Positions 10,463-20,270 of a stretch of DNA of 64,000 bases are shown one piece after another. The position numbers and the translations under genes are program-made. The stretch's first letter is position 1. Each line of letters begins with the position of its first letter. The notes beneath the pieces were generated by a model that was not told the DNA's origin, did not search any database, and saw only the letters and a list, made by a program, of their open reading frames with translations. This DNA comes from Akkermansia muciniphila (GTDB lineage: Bacteria; Verrucomicrobiota; Verrucomicrobiia; Limisphaerales; SIBE01). The stretch covers positions 1 to 64,000 of the forward strand of contig CAMAWP010000004.1 of NCBI GenBank assembly GCA_945861765.1, written 5' to 3'.

Positions 10463-10591
10463 GCAAAAACATATTAGAAGAACAAGGCACCTCCGCAAGT
10501 TGAATTCCTCATTGGCCCATGCCTTCCCGTGCATCTCGAAGGTGTTGGTCCAGACAAGTGCGCTGTCTGCCGCCGCAGAGCGGCGATTGAA

Positions 10592-10747
10592 GGTAGCCGT
10601 GGCTTTCAAGCCACGGGCATGCGACCCCCGAGTAATAAGTCGCGGAGCGACGTTCGATCAGATCGCCAAATCTCCGGGGGATCAATCGTCGCTCCGCGAC
10701 TCTTGAGATCCCCCGGCTCATTCCGTGGGTTGAAACCCACAGCTACC
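10592..10747. repeat. Nested palindromic (REP-like) intergenic element
   Basis: Outer ggtagc...gctacc; inner ccgtggctttcaagccacgg; gtcgcggagcgacg ... cgtcgctccgcgac; gtgggttgaaacccac. Confidence 0.75.
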
Positions 10748-10874
10748 GTCAAATCATCGCTCCGCGATGTCCAGCGATCGTCCCCATTCACCAACAACTT
10801 CGGGATGCACCAAGCTTCGAGGTGTGGCAGAGTTTATCATTGTCACGGCGCTGACGGAAAAATAGTCTTGAGCC

Positions 10875-11591
10875 ATGAAGACTTTGTTTCAGCGATCTTT
10901 CCGTCATTTTATTCAAACCAAGGTTTTCCTCGCGTTGAGCGTCTGTTTTGCGCTGGTCGTTTATGCGCAAAGGCCGCCCAGCCTGAAAGCAGTCAAGGCA
11001 GATGCGGAAAAGGGAGTTGCCATGGCACAGTATCAACTCGGCGCAATGTACGCCGCAGGCCAAGGTGTGACCAACGACTTCGTGGAAGCCGCCAAATGGA
11101 TTCGCCTGGCGGCGGATCAAGGCTTGCCCATCGCACAAAACAATCTAGGCGGGCTCTATTTTAGCGGGCGCGGCGTGCCTGAGAATTTGCACGAGGCGGC
11201 CAAGTGGTACCAGAAAGCCGCGGACCAAGGGCTCGTCTCCGCCCAACTTTTCTTGGGGTGGATGCATACCACGGGCAGAGGAGTGGAAAAGAACCTCAAG
11301 GAAGGCTTGAAGTGGTATCAGATGGCCGCTGAACAAGGTAACAAAGAGGCGCAGTACAATTCGGGGCTTCTCCATCTCAGCGGCGATGAGATTAAAGTTG
11401 ACTACGTCGAGGCTTACAAATGGATGAACCTCGCGGCAGCCCAAGGATACACCAACGCCATCAAGTATCGCTTTCAAATGACTGCCACCATGACGCAGGA
11501 GCAAATTAAGGAAGGCCAGCAGAAAGCCGCTCAGTTCAAGCCGACACAACAAGGCACCAATGCCAACCCCGCGACGCCGAAGAAGCCGTAG
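10875..11591 (+). CDS. Sel1-repeat (SLR/TPR-like) secreted protein
   Basis: Repeated AQYQLGAMYAAGQGVTNDFVEAAKWIRLAADQG / AQNNLGGLYFSGRGVPENLHEAAKWYQKAADQG / AQLFLGWMHTTGRGVEKNLKEGLKWYQMAAEQG units. Confidence 0.95.
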   Translation: MKTLFQRSFRHFIQTKVFLALSVCFALVVYAQRPPSLKAVKADAEKGVAMAQYQLGAMYAAGQGVTNDFVEAAKWIRLAADQGLPIAQNNLGGLYFSGRGVPENLHEAAKWYQKAADQGLVSAQLFLGWMHTTGRGVEKNLKEGLKWYQMAAEQGNKEAQYNSGLLHLSGDEIKVDYVEAYKWMNLAAAQGYTNAIKYRFQMTATMTQEQIKEGQQKAAQFKPTQQGTNANPATPKKP

Positions 11592-11641
11592 CCATCCGGT
11601 TCTTGTCGGGTTGGGGAATGGCGGTTTCGTCCCCCTCAACT

Positions 11642-12598
11642 CTACTGCATCATGTCTTCCATGAGCGACAAAGCCGTGGCTTCGGTGATGTCTCGAACGC
11701 CGAAACTCCGAGCCGCCCTCGCAGCAGATCGGTCATGTCCGATCAGATCAGACGCGGTCGCTTGGCCCAAGATCTTCGAATCGCTCAGGCGAATCGCCGT
11801 AGCTTGAATATCCGGCACAGCATAGACTTTATCGCCGGAAACCTCGGAGACAGTAAGATTGCGCGATGAAACCAATATCTCCAGCACAACGTCAGCGACC
11901 TTAGCCAGCGCCTCGCGATCCTTTCGAGCGTGCTCCCCGTCCGTACGAACAGAGAAGTTGTCCAAGGCCATTCCAGGGATCAACTGCGTCGCAACACGTT
12001 GATCGACCAAGCTTGCGCCGCCGAGCCTCAACGGACGTCCAAACAAACGTTCCACATCGCGGATCGTTTGCTTGTCAGCCAGGGTGGCTGGCTTTGGATC
12101 ACGAATGCTATAAGTGTTTTTATTGGTGGCTCGATCAGTTTGCCCCGGAAGGCTGCCGTTGACAGTCACATTCCCAACCAATCCGGACCCACCCGAGAGC
12201 GCAGCGTTTGTTCCGATTGAGCGAGATTCTTTCTTGGCATCCGTGCGGATCGATTCTGTCTGCTGACTGCGCGCCGATAACTTTAGTCCCGATTGTTCAT
12301 CCACCAATTCGCGGTTCACGTAGATTAGTATCCGTGGATTACCCATCTTCGGGTAAGCTTCTTTGAACCGGTTGATGATGGTCTGAGCCTGCTCTGGCGT
12401 CACCAAAGCGGGCCGACCACTCACCGGCTTTTGATCAAAGACAAATCTCTCCGAAGGGCTGGGCGTCGGCTGCGCGGCAGAAATAGGCGGAGGCGGAGGT
12501 GGCGTGGGAGGGGCTGGCTTAGGTTGACGACCGTTTTGAGCGTGTCCGAACGCGACCGAACCCAACAAAATGATCCAAGCGAAAGCGTTAGTGTTCAT
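11642..12598 (-). CDS. Secreted proline-rich hypothetical protein, last gene of the lipoprotein cluster
   Basis: Signal peptide then Pro-rich stretch (PPTPPPPPP); 318 aa; co-directional with the YcfL/COG3014/LpoB-like genes. Confidence 0.7.
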   Translation of the reverse strand: MNTNAFAWIILLGSVAFGHAQNGRQPKPAPPTPPPPPPISAAQPTPSPSERFVFDQKPVSGRPALVTPEQAQTIINRFKEAYPKMGNPRILIYVNRELVDEQSGLKLSARSQQTESIRTDAKKESRSIGTNAALSGGSGLVGNVTVNGSLPGQTDRATNKNTYSIRDPKPATLADKQTIRDVERLFGRPLRLGGASLVDQRVATQLIPGMALDNFSVRTDGEHARKDREALAKVADVVLEILVSSRNLTVSEVSGDKVYAVPDIQATAIRLSDSKILGQATASDLIGHDRSAARAARSFGVRDITEATALSLMEDMMQ

Positions 12599-12642
12599 AT
12601 TTGCAATTGGACAGACCAGCCGAGGTCGGATTTAGGTGCCGA

Positions 12643-13059
12643 TCAACGAGCCTGTTGCACTCGGACAGTGAACTTTTTGGCTTTGTTGTTCATCGACACA
12701 AATCGGATGGTCTTCTGTTCGTTTTCACTGAGGATCAAGGTTTGAAAAGGAGTGTCATCGACGGTAAATCCTTGGTCATCCTTAAACTCGCAATTCACCT
12801 GGACTTGAATGCGCCGGCTTTCCCGATTGCGAATGTTGGCGGCAATTTCAAGTCTCCCGTCTTCAAGCGGCCGCACTTGAATGCCAGAGCTTGTGACGGA
12901 CCGCTGCGTTGCTTTGTCCAGCAGAACAAAGTTGGCTTGGTTTTCCAGGTCGAACTTTGTTGTGTTCACGGGCGGCGACGCGCCTCCACTCGACCGACAA
13001 CCGGTCACGAGTGCCGCACTGAGAGCAAGGATTGCCAAAACAGAATAATAGCTTTTCAT
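12643..13059 (-). CDS. YcfL (DUF1425)-like lipoprotein
   Basis: Lipobox ALVTGC; SSGIQVRPLEDGRLEIAANIRNRESRRIQVQVNCEFKDDQGFTVDDTPFQTLILSENEQKTIRFVSMN pattern of the YcfL family; overlaps preceding gene by 4 nt. Confidence 0.8.
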   Translation of the reverse strand: MKSYYSVLAILALSAALVTGCRSSGGASPPVNTTKFDLENQANFVLLDKATQRSVTSSGIQVRPLEDGRLEIAANIRNRESRRIQVQVNCEFKDDQGFTVDDTPFQTLILSENEQKTIRFVSMNNKAKKFTVRVQQAR

Positions 13060-14228
13060 AAAGTTTTTGTGGTGTGTGATTGGTCGCTGACAAAGACGAC
13101 AGTATCTCGCGTCGGAGTGGTATTAATGTTCGCCGTTTTGGTTAAAGACGGAAGCACTTGTCCTCGGACATCGAGGAATTCAACCGTGGCAACATGGGGT
13201 CCGGGCGGAAGTTCGACGGCCGCAAAGCTGAGATATTGCGGAAGATTGCTCCAGGACCGCGTATCGGCCGCGGGCGTGGTCGTGGCTGAGACAATCTTGC
13301 TGACAAGACCAAAGGCCAACAGCCCCAACCCGGCTTCCTGCGTATGCCGGTTTTGAGCCAAAACCGCGCCGCTAACCAATGCCACATTCCCGACAACATC
13401 GGTGGATGTTTTGAAAACTGCTTTGTTGGCAAGGACATGATCCATGACTCGTCCGCCGCGCGTGGTGGCCTGGAAACTCAAGTCATCGAAGGGACTGGTT
13501 TGAATGGTCACGCCGTCGATCTTGATCAAGGCGGAGCGGACGACGGATTGGGAGGTCCGAAAGCGGAGTTGCTCGGCGTAATCTCCAGTCGCATGCTTGG
13601 TAGGGCCAACGCCAAACTCCAGGAAGAACAAAGTGTTGGCCTTCGGATTGTACGGCGGAAGAGGCCCCGACTTGCTGACGGCCTGGGCTCGTTTCAAAGC
13701 GTCGGAACCGTCGCCGGCCAACTTCACTGTCGCCAATCCATCCAGGTAATCGAGAAGCACATAATCCGAGGCATACTGCTTATTTTCTGTGTCGCTATCT
13801 TGGAACTGAGCGCTGCGAAAGCACGCCCGAGCGTTGTCCGGTTCGCCGTCCATCCAGTAGAGAATGCCACGATAATAATAAGCCATGACCCGTTCGTAAG
13901 GCTCTCCTCGGAATGTCTTTCGGGATTCTTCGGAAAATAAACTGCGGGATTTCTTTGCTTCCTTGTCGTTTGCGTTGATCCCGCCGATCGTCAGAATGGC
14001 ATCGTCAAGCAATGCCTTTGCTTCCGCATATTGGCCTCGGCGCAAACCAGCCAAAGCAGTTCGATATTGCCAAACCACCCTGTCCTTGGCCGGCCCCTGA
14101 CTGATCGCCGCTCTGCCGTCAACGAGAGCGTCGCCGGTCGGAGTCCATGAAGACGATGACTTCGATGAAGCGCATCCGGCCCAAGCAACGAGGACTGCGG
14201 CCAATCCGCAAACAGAGAGAACTTTCAT
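13056..14228 (-). CDS. COG3014-like lipoprotein
   Basis: 390 aa with lipobox WAGCAS; layout WQYRTALAGLRRGQYAEAKALLDDAI...YYYRGILYWMDGEPDNARACFRSAQ...DYLDGLATVKL resembles COG3014; overlaps the YcfL-like gene. Confidence 0.75.
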   Translation of the reverse strand: MKVLSVCGLAAVLVAWAGCASSKSSSSWTPTGDALVDGRAAISQGPAKDRVVWQYRTALAGLRRGQYAEAKALLDDAILTIGGINANDKEAKKSRSLFSEESRKTFRGEPYERVMAYYYRGILYWMDGEPDNARACFRSAQFQDSDTENKQYASDYVLLDYLDGLATVKLAGDGSDALKRAQAVSKSGPLPPYNPKANTLFFLEFGVGPTKHATGDYAEQLRFRTSQSVVRSALIKIDGVTIQTSPFDDLSFQATTRGGRVMDHVLANKAVFKTSTDVVGNVALVSGAVLAQNRHTQEAGLGLLAFGLVSKIVSATTTPAADTRSWSNLPQYLSFAAVELPPGPHVATVEFLDVRGQVLPSLTKTANINTTPTRDTVVFVSDQSHTTKTL

Positions 14229-14251
14229 GGAGTTACTAGCGGCTCTTACCT

Positions 14252-14887
14252 CTAGCGATACGTGGCATCTTCCAAACCTTGCTTCTTAATATCCGCCTGG
14301 TCTTCCCAGACGATGTCGCTGGTGCGGGCGTCAATTAGCTGAAATGAATAGAGGATGTAATCGCTTGTTCCCGCCGACGTGCGCGTCGTGAGGCCTTGCA
14401 ATTTGCCCGTCAGGAAAAAGTCCGCGCCTTTGAATTCCACGACATGGGGGTCGCTCGAACTCGTTACCTGGCCAGATTGCTTAAGCGCCTGCTCCCGCTC
14501 AAGCGTTGCCATTTGCTCCCGGGCCAAAAACCGCACCTTGTTTCGCGCCTTGATATTTAACTGCCCGCGAATCTTCGTGAGGAACATGTCCTTGTTAATC
14601 GGAAATCGGGTTTCGTTTACAACAGGTTCCAGCACGATCCGGGGAATGCCTTGGGCACTCGCAATTTCAGGAATCCCCAAAATACTGCGCGCCATCTTAT
14701 CGGTCACCGCGACGAGATCCTGTGATTCGACTCCTGTGCCCGCGACGAAGCCTCTTTCATCGGCTCTCATCTCTGTGACCGGGACGCCCGAGGGATTTTT
14801 CACCCCTGTCGAGGCACAACCAACCAGGAGAGCGCCCGCGACTGCGAGGCCTAAAGGTGTAAAACACTTCCGTAGATTCAAGTTCAT
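14252..14887 (-). CDS. LpoB-like (penicillin-binding protein activator family) lipoprotein
   Basis: Lipobox ALLVGCAS; ARSILGIPEIASAQGIPRIVLEPVVNETRFPINKDMFLTKIRGQLNIKARNKVRFLARE...GADFFLTGKLQGLTTRTSAGTSDYILYSFQLIDARTSDIVWEDQADIKKQG. Start refined to internal ATG 14887. Confidence 0.82.
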   Translation of the reverse strand: MNLNLRKCFTPLGLAVAGALLVGCASTGVKNPSGVPVTEMRADERGFVAGTGVESQDLVAVTDKMARSILGIPEIASAQGIPRIVLEPVVNETRFPINKDMFLTKIRGQLNIKARNKVRFLAREQMATLEREQALKQSGQVTSSSDPHVVEFKGADFFLTGKLQGLTTRTSAGTSDYILYSFQLIDARTSDIVWEDQADIKKQGLEDATYR

Positions 14888-14936
14888 ATTGATAGAGTTG
14901 ACAGCTTGTTCGACCGAAGAAACAAGGAGAAAATGA

Positions 14937-15533
14937 TTATCGCCCAAATAAACTGTTGGCGCTGCTCATCCGGCTAGACGCGCCATACTGATTGTTGATG
15001 ACAGAAACTTGCTGGGGCATTGGAGGTGCCACCACTGAAACCGTTGGAGCTGGCTGGGGCTGCGTTACCACGTAAGTCGGGGCAGCCTCGATATATTGAA
15101 CCTGTCGCCGGGCATCGTGTTCCGCCAAACCACCCAACACCAAACCCGCCCCTGCGCCGATAGCGATGCCCTCCGCCGTCCTCCGCCCATTGTTGTGTCC
15201 AATGATCCCTCCAGCTAGCCCACCCAAGGCAACGGCAGTGATCGCGTAGTTCGGTCGAACGGGCTCGTAGTAATAATATGGCGCGGCAGCTCCAGGCCCA
15301 GGACCACCATAATAATAGTCTCGGCGGGCACTGTGTGTGATGGCCCCGAGCAAAAGGCCCGCTCCCGCGCCAATAGCAACACCCTCAGCCGTCCTGCGAC
15401 CGCTGTTGTGGCCAATGATTCCGCCAGCCAAACCGCCTAATGCAGCTCCGCCTAATGATTCGCGGGAGAACAGTTGGGCCTCTGCCGACAAAAGCGTCGC
15501 CGCCAGCATCGCTAAAGCAAATATTTTTTTCAT
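14937..15533 (-). CDS. Glycine-zipper outer-membrane-type protein with duplicated zipper
   Basis: Two near-identical modules ALGGLAGGIIGHNSGRRTAEGVAIGAGAGLLLGAITHSARR and ALGGLAGGIIGHNNGRRTAEGIAIGAGAGLVLGGLAEHDARR; signal peptide. Confidence 0.85.
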   Translation of the reverse strand: MKKIFALAMLAATLLSAEAQLFSRESLGGAALGGLAGGIIGHNSGRRTAEGVAIGAGAGLLLGAITHSARRDYYYGGPGPGAAAPYYYYEPVRPNYAITAVALGGLAGGIIGHNNGRRTAEGIAIGAGAGLVLGGLAEHDARRQVQYIEAAPTYVVTQPQPAPTVSVVAPPMPQQVSVINNQYGASSRMSSANSLFGR

Positions 15534-15583
15534 GTGTCGCAGTCGATGGATTGGACGTCTGAGCCGGAATCCTATTCAGATAC

Positions 15584-15788
15584 ACCGTAGCGCAGCGAAA
15601 TTGGCAAGTAAACTCCGTGTCGCTTCAGCAAGGATACCTCGTCCATCATTCGTGGTCTGGTTAGACACACGCTGTGGACGTCACGATACTCTCAGCCTTT
15701 CCAAACTGAGTCTCGCGACGGCTGCGACGGCTGCGACGGATCAATCAAACCTTGATCCGTCGCCCCCGTCGCCTCCGTCGCGAGACAT
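15584..15788. repeat. Intergenic repeat module, copy 1, containing long imperfect hairpin (15710-15786)
   Basis: Shares long near-identical blocks with 15884-16080; hairpin arms gtctcgcgacggctgcgacggctgcgacggatcaa / ttgatccgtcgcccccgtcgcctccgtcgcgagac. Confidence 0.85.
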
Positions 15789-15883
15789 CTCATCACTCAG
15801 ATTTGTTCAAGCCATCCGCAACGCAATAAAAGCAATTATCATGGAATGGATTCAGATCCTCCTTACTTCGGCTCCAACGACAG

Positions 15884-16080
15884 CACCGCGAAATTGCCAA
15901 GTAAACTCCGTGTCACTTCAGCAAAGATACTTCGTCCATCATTGGTGCTCTACTCGGATACGCGATGTGGACGTGACAAGACTCTCAGCCTTTCCAAACT
16001 GAGTCTCGCGACGGCTGCGACGGCTGCGACGGATCAATCAAACCTTCTTCCGTGGCCTCCGTCGCCTCCGTCGCGAGACA
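15884..16080. repeat. Intergenic repeat module, copy 2, containing hairpin (16003-16079)
   Basis: caccgcgaaattgccaagtaaactccgtgtcacttcagcaaagata...ctctcagcctttccaaactgagtctcgcgacggctgcgacggctgcgacggatcaatcaaacctt...cctccgtcgcctccgtcgcgagacat, parallel to copy 1. Confidence 0.85.
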
Positions 16081-16385
16081 TTTCCTTAACCGGCTTCGTT
16101 CAACGATGCCTCCGCTCGGTGACCACACAATAAAGACGATCCAAGAAGAGCCTGTATTCCGTCCAGCGCACCGCGAGTCGGAACCAAATATTGATCTTAC
16201 TTGTCAGGAGTGAAGACGAGCCGTACTCTGGCACAGATGAGAATGGACTCGATAATCAAATACGTTGCGCAGCCTGAAACTCTTCGGAAGCCCTACCCGA
16301 CAGCTTGTTCTCGGCGATAGTCGGATCACCCGTTGGTCCACTCTTCCCGATTTCTCCCCTCTCTTGCATTTTGAATTAAGACGAC

Positions 16386-17159
16386 ATGCTCGCTAAACGT
16401 GTCATTCCTTGTCTGGATGTTCATGATGGTCAGGTGACCCGCGGCGTGCAATTTGGCAAAGCCGAGGCGGGTGAATTGCGCAACGTCGGCGACCCCATTG
16501 AATTGGCGCTTCGCTACAATGAGCAAGGGGCGGATGAAATGGTTTTCTTCGACATCACCGCCAGCGCCCACGGCCGCGCAACAATGGTTGATGTCATTCA
16601 ACGCGTGGCGAACCAATGCTTCATGCCGTTGACCGTAGGAGGCGGCATTCGCGCCGTGGCCGACATGCAGATCATGCTCCAAGCGGGTGCCGACAAGGTG
16701 AGCATCAACTCGGCGGCTCTGGCTCATCCGGATCTCATCCGTGAAGGGGCGCAGAAATTCGGCAGCCAATGTATCGTTGTCTCGATTGATGCCAAACGAG
16801 TGGGACCCGACCGTTGGGAAGTCTTTTCTCATGGCGGTCGGAAGCCGACGGGCTTTGAGGCCGTGGTGTGGGCGCAGCGAGCTGTTGAACTCGGAGCTGG
16901 CGAGATTGTCCTGAACAGCATCGATGCCGATGGAACAAAGGCCGGCTTTGATCTCTTGATCACTCGCAGTGTCAGCGAGGCTGTCGGGGTGCCTGTCGTG
17001 GCCAGCGGCGGCGCAGGAAAACTAGAGCACATGGCCGAGGTTTTGTTGGAAGGCAAAGCGGATGCCGTGCTGGCAGCAAGTATTTTTCATTTCGGCGATT
17101 ACACCGTGAATGACGTGAAGCGGTTTCTTGCTCATCAAAATATTCCGGTTCGACTATGA
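16386..17159 (+). CDS. hisF: Imidazole glycerol phosphate synthase subunit HisF
   Basis: [118 protein letters not shown]. Confidence 0.98.
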   Translation: MLAKRVIPCLDVHDGQVTRGVQFGKAEAGELRNVGDPIELALRYNEQGADEMVFFDITASAHGRATMVDVIQRVANQCFMPLTVGGGIRAVADMQIMLQAGADKVSINSAALAHPDLIREGAQKFGSQCIVVSIDAKRVGPDRWEVFSHGGRKPTGFEAVVWAQRAVELGAGEIVLNSIDADGTKAGFDLLITRSVSEAVGVPVVASGGAGKLEHMAEVLLEGKADAVLAASIFHFGDYTVNDVKRFLAHQNIPVRL

Positions 17160-17563
17160 CTGAAATGATTCAATCCCGCATGAGCTTTTACGACAAACTC
17201 AAATTCAACTCGGATGGCCTGATCCCCGCGATTGTGCAAGAGCAATCGACTGGCCGCGTGCTAATGATGGCTTGGATGAACCGTGTTTCCATCGAGAAGA
17301 CCATCGAGACGCGCAGAACCTATTTCTGGAGCCGTTCCCGCAAAGAATTCTGGATGAAAGGCCAGAGCAGCGGCCATATCCAAACAGTCAAAGACATCTC
17401 GTTTGATTGCGACGGCGATACGCTGCTCATCCAGGTCGAGCAAATCGGCGCTGCCTGTCATGAAGGTTATCGATCCTGCTTCTTCCGCTCCGTGGAAGGC
17501 AGTGGCGATCGAGTAACGGAAGAATCCCTGGCCACGCCCGAGCAAATCTACGGGAAAAAGTGA
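17156..17563 (+). CDS. hisI: Phosphoribosyl-AMP cyclohydrolase HisI (single domain, no HisE fusion)
   Basis: [90 protein letters not shown]. Confidence 0.98.
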   Translation: MTEMIQSRMSFYDKLKFNSDGLIPAIVQEQSTGRVLMMAWMNRVSIEKTIETRRTYFWSRSRKEFWMKGQSSGHIQTVKDISFDCDGDTLLIQVEQIGAACHEGYRSCFFRSVEGSGDRVTEESLATPEQIYGKK

Positions 17564-18087
17564 TGGGCGAATTCATTCCCTTTGGCAGCTCGGCCTTTTA
17601 CCTGATTTTTATCCTGCTCATCATCGCCCGAGGCATGGATTTTCTCAGCACTTGGATCGCCACTCCCAACCTTGTTTTGGAAGCTAATCCGATTGCTCGA
17701 AAGATAGGTTGGAAAATTGGGATCATTCTCAACTTGGTTCTTTGCTTCGCGTTTTCTATCTGGCCGTTGCCCGCCGTCGTCATCATCACCAGCAGTCTCC
17801 TGGTGGCCGCGCGCAACTTTCAGTCAGCCTGGCTCATGCGCACGCTCGGCGAAGAGCCCTACCGTATTTGGATTTGCGATCGCATCCGTGAAACCAGCGT
17901 GGGCCTTTACCTCATCTGTCTGCTCGCACAGACAACATTGATCGCAAGCCTCGGAGCCGCTTTGATGGTTTTCAGCGACTTGTATCTTGTGCCTTTTGCA
18001 ATCGGCATGGGAATGATTACGTATGCAGTGACTGTTGTTGCTTATACTCTGCTTTCAGTGTGGCGTATTCGCCGGTCTCCAGGTTAA
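17560..18087 (+). CDS. Multi-pass membrane protein, unknown function
   Basis: 175 aa, several hydrophobic segments; overlaps hisI stop by 4 nt. Confidence 0.8.
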   Translation: MMGEFIPFGSSAFYLIFILLIIARGMDFLSTWIATPNLVLEANPIARKIGWKIGIILNLVLCFAFSIWPLPAVVIITSSLLVAARNFQSAWLMRTLGEEPYRIWICDRIRETSVGLYLICLLAQTTLIASLGAALMVFSDLYLVPFAIGMGMITYAVTVVAYTLLSVWRIRRSPG

Positions 18088-18108
18088 ATTATCACCTTTT
18101 AAACGCTC

Positions 18109-19650
18109 ATGTACTCTCCATCGCACGAAGAGTTTTTGAAACTGGCCCAGCACGGAAACCTTATTCCCGTGACACGCCGCCTCTTGGCCGACTTTGAAAC
18201 CCCTCTTTCAGCCTATCAGAAGATTCGCGGCCAAGGTGAGTCGTTCCTGTTCGAGTCCGTCGAGGGTGGCGAACACCTGGGCCGGTATTCATTCGTCGGT
18301 TGCAACCCTCGGTCTGTCATCCGTCAAACCGGACATCTGGTGGAGTGCATCGAGAGCGGCAAAGTCGTGGAACAGTTCTCCATTGCGCGGCAACCGAGCG
18401 CCGACGACTTACACTGCGTCCGAGATGGTCTGGAGGTCGTGGAGCGGGCTTTGAAAAAATATCGGCCAGTTTCGTTGCCCTTTCTTCCTCGTTTCACCGG
18501 CGGCGCAGTTGGTTTCATTGGCTACGAATTCATTCATGATATCGAACCAATCGTTCCCCGTCCGCCTCACGACGAACTGAACACACCGACGATGTACTTC
18601 CTGATCGCCGATGAACTCCTCATTTTCGATCGAGTCGCCCAGACCTTAACCATCCTGGTCAACGCTGTCCTGGATGATGCCGCGACTCCTGCGGAAGCTT
18701 ACGCGAACGCCATCGAAGAGATCGAACGCATCGTTTCGCTGCTCGAGCAACCCTCTCAGCACATCCCTGTGACTCTGCCTCACGAGGTGCCTCAGATCCC
18801 GTTTCAATCAAACGTCGCGAAAGAAAGCTTTCTAGCAAACGTTTTGAAAGCGCAGGAATACATCACCTCCGGCGATATTATCCAAGTGGTCGGATCGCAG
18901 CGCTTTTCCGCCCCCGTGAAATCCGCACCGCTCGATATCTATCGCGCTGCTCGGTCGATCAACCCTTCTCCTTACATGTTTCTCCTGGAGCTGAATGGCT
19001 TTAGCCTGGTCGGAGCTTCTCCGGAAATTCATGTGCGCTGCGAAGACCGCAAAATAGAGATACGCCCCATTGCCGGGACGCGTCCTCGGGGAAAAACCCC
19101 GGAGCAGGACATGGCGAATGAAAAGGAATTATTGGCCGACCCGAAAGAGCGCGCCGAACATGTGATGTTGGTTGATCTAGCGCGCAATGACTTGGGCCGC
19201 GTTTGTGAATACGGTTCTGTTCAAGTGAAGGACATGATGGTGATCGAACGCTACAGCCACGTCATGCACATCGTCTCAGAAGTGGAAGGCTATCTCTCGG
19301 CGGAGAAAACGCCCTACGATCTGATGCGCGCAACATTTCCCGCAGGCACGCTGAGTGGCGCTCCCAAGGTCAGAGCGATGCAAATTATTTCCGAGCTCGA
19401 GCAGACGACGCGCGGGCCTTACGGCGGGTGTGTCGGCTACTTCTCATTCAACGGCAACCTCGATTGTTGCATCACCATTCGCACCGCTTTGATCAAGGAT
19501 GGCAATGCCTATGTCCAGGCTGGAGGTGGCTGGGTCACGGATTCGAGTCCTGAAGGTGAATTTCAAGAAACCGTCAACAAATCTAAAGCCATGCTGAAAG
19601 CGGTCGCCTTGGCAGAGAGTTTTACTCAGCCGCCGCAAGCCTCGCCTTAA
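18109..19650 (+). CDS. trpE: Anthranilate synthase component I (TrpE)
   Basis: LSAYQKIRGQGESFLFESVEGGEHLGRYSFVG; GDIIQVVGSQRF; SINPSPYMFLLELNGFSLVGASPEIHVR; RPIAGTRPRGKTPEQD; ERAEHVMLVDLARNDLGRV; AGTLSGAPKVRAMQII. Confidence 0.97.
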   Translation: MYSPSHEEFLKLAQHGNLIPVTRRLLADFETPLSAYQKIRGQGESFLFESVEGGEHLGRYSFVGCNPRSVIRQTGHLVECIESGKVVEQFSIARQPSADDLHCVRDGLEVVERALKKYRPVSLPFLPRFTGGAVGFIGYEFIHDIEPIVPRPPHDELNTPTMYFLIADELLIFDRVAQTLTILVNAVLDDAATPAEAYANAIEEIERIVSLLEQPSQHIPVTLPHEVPQIPFQSNVAKESFLANVLKAQEYITSGDIIQVVGSQRFSAPVKSAPLDIYRAARSINPSPYMFLLELNGFSLVGASPEIHVRCEDRKIEIRPIAGTRPRGKTPEQDMANEKELLADPKERAEHVMLVDLARNDLGRVCEYGSVQVKDMMVIERYSHVMHIVSEVEGYLSAEKTPYDLMRATFPAGTLSGAPKVRAMQIISELEQTTRGPYGGCVGYFSFNGNLDCCITIRTALIKDGNAYVQAGGGWVTDSSPEGEFQETVNKSKAMLKAVALAESFTQPPQASP

Positions 19651-19661
19651 CACCACACAGC

Positions 19662-20045
19662 ATGTCACATTTCACCACCATCAAGACGCGCATGGTTGAG
19701 AAGGCATTTTTGTTGAAGGCGTTGGCGGACTTGGGACATGCGCCGCAAGAGGGAAATGTCGAGGTCCGAGGTTATCTCGGCATTCGCACCATCGTGGAGG
19801 TTAAGATTGCCACACACAATCCGGACTATGATATCGGGTTCCACAAAATCGGAGAAACCTACCAGTGCGTCGCCGATTGGTTCGGTCTGCGCGAGATGGA
19901 TCAGACCAAATTCCTTGATCAAATCACGCAGCGCTATTCTTATCATGCCGCGCGCGCAAAGTTGGAAGAACAAGGCTTCGCGCTGACTTCCGAAGAAACC
20001 CAAAAGGATGGGCGTATCCATCTAGTGCTCCGGCGCATGACCTAA
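19662..20045 (+). CDS. DUF1257 (Ycf35-like) protein
   Basis: MSHFTTIKTRMVEKAFLLKALADLGH...YDIGFHKIGETYQCVADWFGL...FLDQITQRYSYHAARAKLEEQGFAL. Confidence 0.88.
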   Translation: MSHFTTIKTRMVEKAFLLKALADLGHAPQEGNVEVRGYLGIRTIVEVKIATHNPDYDIGFHKIGETYQCVADWFGLREMDQTKFLDQITQRYSYHAARAKLEEQGFALTSEETQKDGRIHLVLRRMT

Positions 20046-20060
20046 ACCAAAGGCCGACTT

Positions 20061-20270
20061 ATGGAACTACAAGAAATCGACGTGTTCATTGACCCCGATG
20101 GACAGGTCCGCGTCGAGGTCCGTGGTGTTAAGGGCGAGTCGTGTTTGTCTGTCACAAAAGGTTTAGAGAAAGCCCTAGGCGGACAAATCGCCGCGCGCGA
20201 GATGACATCCGAGGCCGTTCAGTTACCCGCCGAACTGGCGGAAGATGAGCAGGAGCAGCGAGACCGCTAG
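20061..20270 (+). CDS. DUF2997 protein
   Basis: 69 aa, MELQEIDVFIDPDGQVRVEVRGVKGESCLSVTKGLEKALGGQIAAREMTSE, typical DUF2997 pattern and position after DUF1257. Confidence 0.82.
   Translation: MELQEIDVFIDPDGQVRVEVRGVKGESCLSVTKGLEKALGGQIAAREMTSEAVQLPAELAEDEQEQRDR

Noticed and set aside
15584-16080. CRISPR array
   Set aside because: Only two long copies containing hairpins and no regular spacers; not a CRISPR architecture.
15337-16133. ORFs 15337-16002 and 15846-16133
   Set aside because: Lie antisense to the glycine-zipper gene and across the duplicated hairpin repeats; their similarity to one another is explained by the DNA repeat.
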